Origin: Phoronis pallida
Taxonomy: Eukaryota; Phoronida; Phoronidae
DNA: 13,055 bases
Assembly (NCBI GenBank): GCA_028565715.1
Contig: JAOXYC010177691.1
Span: forward strand, 1 to 13,055
Direction: 5' to 3'
Shown here in pieces: positions 12,301 to 13,055 of this stretch; position 1 is the first letter of the stretch, and every line of letters starts with the position of its first letter. The position numbers and the translations under genes were made by a program. The notes beneath the pieces were generated by a model that did no database searches, was not told where the DNA came from, and worked only from the letters and a program-made list of their open reading frames with translations.

Positions 12301-12774
12301 CATGTTGGTGAGACCCAATCATGATGGTACAGTGGTGGCTAACTGGACGCCATTGAGTACAGGGTGGTACAATATACACGCTGTCATTGATGGGTATACT
12401 ATGGGTAAGTAATGGTTAGGTACAAGGAAGGGTCCATTGAATACAGGGGTGGTTAATTTGTGAAATAGATCTGGATAAGTTTTTGAAATTAAGTTTTTAA
12501 ATACATTTATTGGTCAAGAAGTAACACATTTACAAATATAAATAATAATATGAAAAATAAAACATTTTTTACAATGACCAAGGGATGGTCAAAAGGCCTA
12601 CTGTCAAAATCATGACAAAATCCAAATGCTGACACTATGTTACAGTAAAATTGATTTTAAAAGTTTCTGTGTTATTTAGGTGAAATATACCGTGTTGAAG
12701 TGAAAGATCCACCAGCTGGAGTGAATCCACCATCTCAGTCAGAGTCTAAGAAGAAAGTCAGCAGGCCTAAGAAG
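17..12774 (+). CDS. MYCBP2: MYCBP2 / PAM / Highwire / RPM-1 orthologue, middle part of the gene (23 exons, both ends outside the window)
   Basis: This entry spans the whole spliced gene segment; the exons follow one by one. Joining 23 exons gives an uninterrupted frame of about 1323 residues. Recognised parts are a first PHR domain (about residues 114-263, with GWGYSG, LFGGRG, SGPSSDCG and NAGQIP), a second PHR domain (about 599-757, with NRFTRTSS, AGNGSPDA, NGDGGM and TRGQLPQILYY), a beta-rich module with ESEHPYKP and EFDPQ (about 889-978), and a filamin-type repeat (about 1142-1301, with FEELRF, SENMLV, DGTVVANW and VEVKDPP). This order is diagnostic of the PHR family. Known family role: a giant neuronal E3 ligase working with the F-box protein FBXO45/FSN-1, controlling synapse growth, axon termination and axon degeneration through targets such as DLK-type kinases and NMNAT2. 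The RCC1-like, DOC and RING/Cys-relay catalytic parts are not in this window. Ligase function is inferred from the family. No promoter, start codon, stop codon or poly(A) site is present. Confidence 0.95.
667..794 (+). CDS. MYCBP2: MYCBP2 exon 2: start of PHR domain 1
   Basis: Enters in phase 1 after a TATTTCAG acceptor, completing Ser, and reads HGGGWGYSG...LGGFGLFGGRGDYYGKIK. The GWGYSG and LFGGRG blocks are the signature of the PHR beta-sandwich. Leaves in phase 0 with donor CAAG|GTACTT, a weaker than usual 5' splice site. The next intron carries a hAT-type insertion starting about 50 bp downstream. Confidence 0.93.
838..845. repeat. Target-site duplication of hAT element, left copy
   Basis: GTAAGCAT directly before the left terminus; the identical copy follows the right terminus at 1182-1189. 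Confidence 0.85.
846..1181. mobile_element. Non-autonomous hAT-type DNA transposon (336 bp)
   Basis: Left end TAGTGTTGGGAC (846-857) and right end TCCCAGCACTA (1171-1181) are inverted copies differing at one position. The element is bracketed by an exact 8-bp direct repeat, GTAAGCAT, at 838-845 and 1182-1189. Termini of TAGTG type plus an 8-bp target duplication fit the hAT superfamily. CGATTAATCG occurs near both ends (857-866, 1116-1125), a subterminal repeat of the kind bound by transposases. No transposase is encoded, so it is a derivative moved by an element elsewhere. It lies in the intron between exons 2 and 3. Confidence 0.85.
1182..1189. repeat. Target-site duplication of hAT element, right copy
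   Basis: GTAAGCAT directly after the right terminus, identical to 838-845. Confidence 0.85.
1398..1489 (+). CDS. MYCBP2: MYCBP2 exon 3: PHR domain 1, middle
   Basis: Acceptor CTTTTCCTCCAG, phase 0 in. Reads LFELGAEGGENE...EHTFACAA and leaves in phase 2 (split Arg), donor GTAGGG. The segment continues the PHR core from KIK directly into LFELG, as in other family members. Without this splice the frame meets a TAG at 1491, so the donor at 1490 is required. Confidence 0.93.
1770..1988 (+). CDS. MYCBP2: MYCBP2 exon 4: end of PHR domain 1
   Basis: Acceptor ATTTTCTAG, completes the split Arg and reads EKYPLLFEEPVSLQ, then VSGPSSDCGASGQG, KSSKKSNNGTDTNAGQIP and ends at IYY. These are strongly conserved PHR-domain blocks. 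Leaves in phase 2 inside an Arg codon with donor AG|GTTTGT. The intron lies at the same domain position and phase as the one closing PHR domain 2 at 7113. Confidence 0.95.
2241..2273 (+). repeat. SINE-body fragment
   Basis: CTTTTCAAATTTATCAC followed by TTTCGGCCAGTAAAT. The first block recurs at 2526-2541 behind the tRNA-like head. The whole block recurs, on the minus strand, at about 9970-10000 (CTTTCAAATTCATCAC then TTTGGCCAGTAAAT). It lacks a tRNA-like head, so it looks like a truncated copy of the same family. Confidence 0.6.
2436..2509 (+). repeat. tRNA-like sequence, head of a tRNA-derived SINE (or tRNA pseudogene)
   Basis: Folds as a 74-nt cloverleaf: acceptor AGCTGGG pairs with TTCAGTT (2502-2508) using three G-U pairs; D stem GCTT/GAGC; TpsiC arm CTGGG-TTCAATT-CCCAG (2485-2501). 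A-box (TAGCTTAGCGGTAAGAGC) and B-box (GGTTCAATTCC) sequences of an RNA polymerase III promoter are present. The anticodon stem has a mismatch and position 33 is C rather than the usual T. Together with the linked SINE body downstream (to about 2545), this argues against a working tRNA gene. Confidence 0.7.
2510..2548 (+). repeat. SINE body following the tRNA-like head
   Basis: TTTTTTCTGTCTTTTCAAAT continuing into TTATCATC. The same head-then-body order is present on the minus strand at 9991-10067 (TTTCTGTCCTTTCAAATTC) and in weaker form at 3981-4050 (TTTTTTGTTTCTCAAATTTT). Confidence 0.6.
2640..2733 (+). CDS. MYCBP2: MYCBP2 exon 5: linker after PHR domain 1
   Basis: Acceptor ACATTTTCAG, completing Arg (phase 2 in) and reading LPTPKSTIDD, then EPAHILTRDFSRAVTP. 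The EPxHILxRxF motif after the first PHR domain is conserved in the family. Ends in phase 0 at a strong GTAAGT donor. Confidence 0.92.
2946..3138 (+). CDS. MYCBP2: MYCBP2 exon 6: helical region
   Basis: Acceptor TTTCTCACAG, phase 0 in. Reads DCFDSLLKLLNWAWTTF through CTACLHLLTSFICKVYPKS and ends in the first base of Gly (phase 1, donor GTAACT). Leu/Trp-rich amphipathic pattern suggests alpha-helices. CFDSLL, WTT and the L-R-H...C..LL..F.C..YP pattern match the family region between the two PHR domains. Confidence 0.92.
3139..3611 (+). other. Intron with GC-richer internal repeats
   Basis: A 473-bp intron. Its centre (3264-3562) is clearly richer in GC than flanking introns and contains direct and inverted copies of a GGCTTAGCGCCCATG-like motif; it is annotated separately. 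The rest is AT-rich with no supported feature. A long open frame crosses the repeat on the + strand, but it lacks protein similarity and lies between two well-supported exons. Confidence 0.75.
3264..3562. repeat. GC-richer repeat with direct and inverted internal motifs, possible transposon remnant
   Basis: Outer ends GGTTAGCACCC (3264-3274) and GGGCGCTAACC (3552-3562) are inverted copies with one mismatch. Inside, a block of about 41 bp starting CCCATGCACGGCTTAGCACC (3272) recurs at 3494 (CCCATGCTCGGCTTAGCGCC), each copy ending in TTGGCGATT. An inverted copy, CATGGGCGCTAGCCC, lies at 3456-3470. I found no target duplication, so the class is unknown. Confidence 0.6.
3612..3883 (+). CDS. MYCBP2: MYCBP2 exon 7: helical region
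   Basis: Acceptor TTTTTGTTTACAG, completes Gly (phase 1 in). Reads GTTKTLPSETSRIADCV, later ILQACHRTFTMCFHAFYP and LKWLCLCDLISS, ending with Gln in phase 0 at donor CAG|GTTTGT. The C-H-x-T-F-x-x-C-F-H-x-F-Y-P block is a strong family landmark. Largest internal exon here (272 nt). Confidence 0.94.
3884..4244 (+). other. Intron with minus-strand tRNA-like SINE relic
   Basis: A 361-bp AT-rich intron. The minus strand at about 3981-4050 carries a degraded tRNA-like 3' half and the SINE body described separately. The rest shows no conserved frame or RNA structure that I can support. Confidence 0.7.
3981..4050 (-). repeat. Degraded tRNA-derived SINE copy
   Basis: On the minus strand: AGAGTATCTGACCAGCTATC, then AGGGAGACTTGGGTTCAGTTC, given in pieces, then a body resembling the 2510-2548 body. 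The anticodon stem TCTGA/TCAGG and loop CCAGCTA resemble the loop CCGGCTA of the 2436 copy. The 5' part of the D arm is lost. Confidence 0.55.
4245..4457 (+). CDS. MYCBP2: MYCBP2 exon 8: helical region
   Basis: Acceptor TTGACTTCCAG, phase 0 in. Reads EDDVGGCAQQLAAVMDALSQPSVKLMSILPI, then FSKASDN and YPVLVEHMIARTE, ending in phase 0 at donor GTAATG. The LAAVMxALxxxSVKLxSIxPI block is strongly conserved in MYCBP2 proteins. Length is a multiple of three with matching phases at both ends. Confidence 0.94.
4458..4852 (+). other. Intron, nothing recognised
   Basis: A 395-bp AT-rich intron. Reading through from the exon gives a short open tail to about 4574 on the + strand, but the exon ends at a good donor and the tail has no conserved motif. 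I see no repeat, RNA gene or transposon boundary. Confidence 0.7.
4853..5044 (+). CDS. MYCBP2: MYCBP2 exon 9: helical region before PHR domain 2
   Basis: Acceptor AATTTTTCAG, phase 0 in. Reads MEGGASTQCSFKEVLDRL, then VTLPVKQAIRGE and LIANTCALLTSIIQELSASA, ending in phase 0 at donor GAG|GTATGG. The F-K-E-V-L-D and NTCxLLxSIxxELxASA blocks match the family. The Met codon at the exon start is an internal residue, not a translation start. Confidence 0.94.
5287..5395. repeat. Imperfect foldback with internal 12-bp tandem duplication
   Basis: Left arm CAGCTGGTCTGTTAGTAGTC (5287-5306) and right arm GACTACTAATCTCAGCTG (5378-5395) pair except for a short central mismatch. In the loop AAGAGTTCCAAG is duplicated in tandem (5333-5344, 5345-5356). 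No target duplication is evident. Possibly a very short transposon derivative. Confidence 0.5.
5601..5607. repeat. Target-site duplication of 161-bp MITE, left copy
   Basis: ATTTGTG immediately before the left terminal repeat; identical to 5769-5775. Confidence 0.8.
5608..5768. mobile_element. 161-bp MITE with perfect 31-bp terminal inverted repeats
   Basis: 5608-5638 and 5738-5768 are exact reverse complements over 31 bp, beginning CATAGATAAATAG and continuing to CCCCAACT. ATTTGTG flanks both sides exactly (5601-5607, 5769-5775) as a 7-bp target duplication. No coding capacity. The superfamily is uncertain: 31-bp repeats starting CAT and a 7 to 8-bp duplication are compatible with P-type elements, and CA...TG ends are also seen in hAT. 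Perfect arms suggest a recent insertion. Confidence 0.88.
5769..5775. repeat. Target-site duplication of 161-bp MITE, right copy
   Basis: ATTTGTG immediately after the right terminal repeat; identical to 5601-5607. Confidence 0.8.
5819..6022 (+). CDS. MYCBP2: MYCBP2 exon 10: start of PHR domain 2
   Basis: Acceptor TTTATTTCAAG, phase 0 in. Reads a short Ser/Thr/Pro-rich lead and then NRFTRTSSNAFWNAGNGSP, KPGIVVAGVSVYGG and YEYELELLDD, ending in phase 0 at the strong donor GTAAGT. NRF, W-N-x-GNGSPDA and KPGIVVxGxSVYGG are hallmark PHR-domain-2 motifs. The acceptor is unusual in having AAG rather than CAG. Confidence 0.95.
6023..6465 (+). other. Intron with minus-strand retroelement-like 3' tail
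   Basis: A 443-bp intron. From about 6171 to 6250 it has an (ATTT)n-like run followed by a small CCTC-CAAA-GAGG hairpin, which on the minus strand reads as a hairpin followed by an A/T-rich tail. An open frame spans 6123-6353 on the + strand but has no conserved motif. The rest is unremarkable. Confidence 0.65.
6171..6250 (-). repeat. Retrotransposon-like 3' tail
   Basis: Read on the minus strand: T-rich sequence, a small hairpin (CCTC-TTTG-GAGG, 6209-6220) and then an AAATA-like simple repeat running to 6171. The same layout occurs at 10738-10800 with related sequence (GGAGGTTTT before the tail in both), suggesting related non-LTR element or SINE ends. Confidence 0.5.
6466..6600 (+). CDS. 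MYCBP2: MYCBP2 exon 11: PHR domain 2, middle
   Basis: Acceptor ATGTTTTAG, phase 0 in. Reads RSDTGQSASHAQRWNSLGSV, then KGVFNSEDCVSDVIEIKLEQPVPIK, given here in pieces, and ends in phase 0 at donor AAG|GTAGGT. H-x-x-RW-x-SL, KGxF/Y and D-I-x-EI-x-L match PHR domain 2. The exon has no useful Met near its start, so a simple Met-based ORF search misses it. Confidence 0.93.
6601..6934 (+). other. Intron, only a short perfect palindrome
   Basis: A 334-bp AT-rich intron. ACCTAGG-TC-CCTAGGT at 6763-6778 is a perfect short hairpin, but such motifs are common by chance. No repeat family, exon or RNA gene is visible. Confidence 0.65.
6935..7113 (+). CDS. MYCBP2: MYCBP2 exon 12: end of PHR domain 2
   Basis: Acceptor CTAATGACAG, phase 0 in. 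Reads EGVKYAFRLRNSGAKTLNGD, GGMAKVRCTDGVTFTF, and ACSLSTNGTNHTRGQLPQIL to YY, ending in phase 2 at donor AG|GTAGAT. YxxRLRN, NGDGGM, DGVTFTF and NGTNxTRGQxPQILYY are the most conserved PHR-domain-2 blocks. Confidence 0.96.
7402..7535 (+). CDS. MYCBP2: MYCBP2 exon 13: helical stretch after PHR domain 2
   Basis: Acceptor ACCATTTTCAG, phase 2 in (completes Ser, giving YYSAPDNEDED). Continues RRLLIEYQSRKNAVNIASTV and IRGAAEMLNRAQSSQ, ending in phase 1 at donor AAG|GTATAT. The S-T-V-I-R and L-x-R-A pattern matches the family helix after the second PHR domain. Confidence 0.91.
7536..7902 (+). other. Intron, nothing recognised
   Basis: A 367-bp AT-rich intron with no inverted repeat, tRNA-like box or conserved frame that I can support. 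Confidence 0.65.
7903..8006 (+). CDS. MYCBP2: MYCBP2 exon 14: conserved IGPVAA segment
   Basis: Acceptor TCTTATTTGCAG, phase 1 in (completes Asp). Reads DKKLMQHLGTTHMFSSLLPM, then VLAYIGPVAARDPR, ending in phase 0 at donor GTAAGA. MFSxLLPxxxAYIGPVAA is nearly invariant in the family, so this small exon is secure despite lying between repeat-bearing introns. Confidence 0.94.
8007..8491 (+). other. Intron with foldback element
   Basis: A 485-bp intron. A foldback with arms of about 36 bp occupies 8041-8230 and starts 34 bp after the donor. Within it is a 12-A run at 8149-8160. The remainder (8231-8491) is AT-rich with nothing recognised. Confidence 0.75.
8041..8230. mobile_element. Foldback / MITE-like element
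   Basis: Arms 8041-8076 and 8195-8230 are inverted copies of about 36 bp with a few differences; ATTTCCGAAAGAGA (8051-8064) matches the complement at 8207-8220 perfectly over 14 bp. The interior includes 12 A residues. Exact ends and target duplication are not resolved; the element may begin slightly upstream at CAGGG (8032). No coding potential. Confidence 0.65.
8492..8692 (+). CDS. MYCBP2: MYCBP2 exon 15: linker and start of ESEHPYKP module
   Basis: Acceptor TTTCAACCTACAG, phase 0 in. Reads SSVQVLTLIQHILPPVVNLS, then a Ser/Pro/Arg-rich loop (QPGSRRSSF), then AQHYAVVESEHPYKPATVTN to YK; phase 0 out at donor AAG|GTAAAG. H-Y-A-V-x-ESEHPYKP is a family landmark opening a beta-rich module. The Ser-rich loop is poorly conserved and probably disordered. 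Confidence 0.94.
8693..9060 (+). other. Intron, nothing recognised
   Basis: A 368-bp AT-rich intron. I see no repeat boundary, RNA gene or conserved coding frame. Confidence 0.65.
9061..9286 (+). CDS. MYCBP2: MYCBP2 exon 16: beta-rich module
   Basis: Acceptor ACCATTTTGTAG, phase 0 in. Reads VTFPDTVKWMTVEFDPQTAT, AQNEDCLWLYVPL, and later GSDGWPKKMTIIP, ending in phase 1 at donor GTTAGT. Conserved in the family as VTFPxxVxWMTxEFDPQxxTAQxED and GSxGWP. The fold resembles CUB-like beta-sandwiches in outline; that is an inference from the pattern, not a demonstrated homology. Confidence 0.95.
9287..9628 (+). other. Intron, nothing recognised
   Basis: A 342-bp AT-rich intron. A minus-strand open frame covers its 3' part and runs into the next exon but has no conserved motif and is a shadow. 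No repeats recognised. Confidence 0.65.
9629..9835 (+). CDS. MYCBP2: MYCBP2 exon 17: end of beta-rich module
   Basis: Acceptor TTTTGTCTAG, completes Gly (phase 1 in). Reads NEVTFSLETASDYAKSEKAS, FYGFKCVVLGYEW, then LLEKELSYLGGMCAAAIMGKD, given in pieces, to LPA, and ends in phase 1 at GTGAGT. FSLETASDYxKxxKASFYGFKC and LEKELxxLGGxCAAAxM are very highly conserved in the family. Confidence 0.96.
9836..10158 (+). other. Intron with minus-strand tRNA-like SINE
   Basis: A 323-bp intron. Its centre (about 9963-10068) carries, on the minus strand, a tRNA-like 3' half followed by the SINE body described separately. Flanks are AT-rich with nothing else supported. Confidence 0.75.
9963..10068 (-). repeat. 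tRNA-derived SINE copy
   Basis: On the minus strand: GTGCATCATCTTGAAAGTGG, then a good TpsiC arm (ACCTGGGTTCAAGTCCAGGT, 10024-10043), then TTTCTGTCCTTTCAAATTC and TTTGGCCAGTAAAT. The B box is near consensus. The 5' tRNA half is degraded or absent. It links the bodies seen at 2241-2273 and 2510-2548 in one copy. Confidence 0.65.
10159..10214 (+). CDS. MYCBP2: MYCBP2 exon 18: small acidic exon
   Basis: Only 56 nt. Acceptor TTGTATTTTCAG, phase 1 in (completes Ser), reading CSEELEEDLYMVDEGAKK and leaving in phase 0 at donor AAG|GTTAGA. The E-L-E-E-D-L core is conserved in MYCBP2. Skipping it would shift the frame between exons 17 and 19, so it is expected to be constitutive. The donor is weak. 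Confidence 0.9.
10511..10683 (+). CDS. MYCBP2: MYCBP2 exon 19: linker before filamin repeat
   Basis: Acceptor ATTGTTATTTAG, phase 0 in. Reads IFQEHRSLLNKGFALSQPPT, ITQALEGTLPLDMHSNERSF, LQDFIACNSSTTGGRLA and exits in phase 2 within Arg (donor GTAATT). LxKGxALSxxPTIxxALEGxLPL and SFLxDFIACxxxxxGGRLAR are characteristic of the family. Confidence 0.95.
10684..11182 (+). other. Intron with minus-strand retroelement-like tail and small relic frame
   Basis: A 499-bp intron. At 10738-10776 an (ATT)n run is followed by a perfect CTCCTT-AAA-AAGGAG hairpin, the minus-strand picture of a retrotransposon 3' end. Upstream of that tail on the minus strand (10838-10984) is a 49-codon frame closed by a stop, possibly part of the same relic. 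No other feature. Confidence 0.6.
10738..10800 (-). repeat. Retrotransposon-like 3' tail with perfect hairpin
   Basis: On the minus strand: T-rich segment, perfect hairpin CTCCTT-TTT-AAGGAG (10762-10776), GTTTTAATG, then an ATAAT-type simple repeat. The layout and GGAGGTTTT motif match the element at 6171-6250. Confidence 0.55.
11183..11327 (+). CDS. MYCBP2: MYCBP2 exon 20: start of filamin-type repeat
   Basis: Acceptor TCCACAATGCAG, completes Arg (phase 2 in). Reads WLQPEPHLDPKQCDLIYNRE, DLRCNWPCTVTIQLRDQYCN, PVNVPNVK, ending in phase 0 at donor GTAATT. WLQP.....DP and C-x-W-P-x-T-x-T-x-Q-x-x-DQY open the filamin/ABP280-type immunoglobulin repeat of PHR proteins. Confidence 0.95.
11612..11797 (+). 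CDS. MYCBP2: MYCBP2 exon 21: filamin-type repeat, variable middle
   Basis: Acceptor CATCTCTTTTTAG, phase 0 in. Reads VQVKAIPIEKKDSELDRGEE, later LYGGHSVPNVSVPYQV and HAISMMG, ending in phase 0 at GTAAGT. VKAxPI, YGG and Y.AI.MM match the family; the charged KKDSELDRGEE part is a variable loop inserted in the domain. Confidence 0.94.
11798..12232 (+). other. Intron, nothing recognised
   Basis: A 435-bp AT-rich intron ending in a long pyrimidine tract before the acceptor. No repeat boundary, RNA gene or conserved frame is visible. Confidence 0.65.
12233..12404 (+). CDS. MYCBP2: MYCBP2 exon 22: filamin-type repeat core
   Basis: Acceptor TTTTCTTTTCAG, phase 0 in. Reads EYDKYSFEELRFTSPGSRRP, SENMLVRPNHDGTVVANWTP, then GWYNIHAVIDG to TM, ending in phase 1 at GTAAGT. 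YSFEELRFxSP, RPSENMLxR, NDGTxxANWTP and L/I-H-x-x-IDG are strongly conserved and typical of the beta-strands of filamin repeats. Confidence 0.96.
12500..12605 (-). repeat. Possible third retroelement-like 3' end
   Basis: Minus strand: GGCCTTTTGACCATCCCTTG, then T-rich DNA, then CTTGACCAATAAATG. TTGGTC/GACCAA motifs recur in both orientations. It resembles a 3' untranslated end with an AATAAA signal, but shares less with the other two tails, so the call is tentative. Confidence 0.35.
12680..12774 (+). CDS. MYCBP2: MYCBP2 exon 23: end of filamin repeat and basic linker
   Basis: Acceptor TGTGTTATTTAG, completes Gly (phase 1 in). Reads EIYRVEVKDPPAGVNPP, then a Ser/Lys-rich linker ending RPKK, phase 0 out. 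VxVKDPPxGxxPP closes the filamin repeat in the family. The donor AAG|GTACTC is weak; reading through would add an unconserved tail to a stop at 12895-12897, so splicing at 12775 is preferred but not proven. Confidence 0.88.
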
Positions 12775-13018
12775 GTACTCAAACATCTTAAATCATCTTA
12801 CTGTTGTTTTGAGAATGTGAATGTTTTTTTTTGTTGCCACATTTTTATACTTCTATACTCCAGCTTGTTGTGGCTTGATTCATGTGTTGAAACATAAAAA
12901 CTACAAATTGACCATATCTTTGACTTTCCCACTCTTTTAACTCAACTGTGTGAGTCATATTCTGCTTGGAATGTGTAATATATAGAGATTATTACCTGGT
13001 GAATTTCATATCGAGCCG

Positions 13019-13055
13019 GATATCAGTCCGAGGGCAGTGATACCAGCCCAAGGCC
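13019..13055 (+). repeat. Imperfect tandem repeat cut by window end
   Basis: GATATCAGTCCGAGGGC (13019-13035) and GATACCAGCCCAAGGCC (13039-13055) are related units 20 bp apart. The second reaches the last base, so the array or element may continue beyond the window. Confidence 0.45.

Noticed and set aside
1-13055. A novel multigene defence, biosynthetic or CRISPR-like system
   Set aside because: Every supported coding segment belongs to one known animal gene. No phage, CRISPR spacing pattern or compact gene cluster is present.

Overview
This window is a stretch of an invertebrate animal genome. It lies wholly inside one large, intron-rich gene on the + strand. AT-rich introns of roughly 200 to 770 bp separate short, well-conserved exons with GT-AG splice sites. 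There is no sign of bacterial, viral or operon organisation. The introns carry tRNA-derived SINE-like sequences and short DNA-transposon derivatives, as is common in marine invertebrate genomes. The phylum cannot be fixed from the sequence alone; a mollusc, another lophotrochozoan or an invertebrate deuterostome would all fit.

The gene is the orthologue of MYCBP2 (PAM in vertebrates, Highwire in flies, RPM-1 in worms; the 'PHR' family), a giant atypical RING E3 ubiquitin ligase of neurons and synapses. I could reconstruct 23 consecutive coding exons (about 17-367 through 12680-12774). Their splice phases fit together without a frameshift or in-frame stop and give about 1323 codons. This is the middle of the protein only. 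The RCC1-like N-terminal part lies upstream, and the DOC and RING/Cys-relay catalytic parts lie downstream. In order the exons encode: a linker; the first PHR beta-sandwich domain (exons 1-4, up to 1988); an alpha-helical region (exons 5-9); the second PHR domain (exons 10-12, 5819-7113); a helical stretch and a conserved beta-rich module with an ESEHPYKP motif (exons 13-17); a short linker and helical segment (exons 18-19); and a filamin-type immunoglobulin repeat (exons 20-23).

The introns hold the accessory content. A 336-bp non-autonomous hAT-type element (846-1181) has an exact 8-bp target duplication. A 161-bp foldback transposon (5608-5768) has perfect 31-bp terminal inverted repeats and a 7-bp duplication, and ends only 50 bp before an exon. 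Two further foldbacks lie at 5287-5395 and 8041-8230. A GC-richer repeat occupies 3264-3562. Three copies and one fragment of an apparent tRNA-derived SINE lie near 2241, 2436, 3981 and 9970. Three minus-strand retrotransposon-like 3' tails lie near 6171, 10738 and 12500. A truncated repeat sits at the right edge.

I found no novel multigene system. The points worth following are the transposon-derived elements with readable insertion boundaries, the shared SINE family, and an intron at the same place and phase at the end of both PHR domains.
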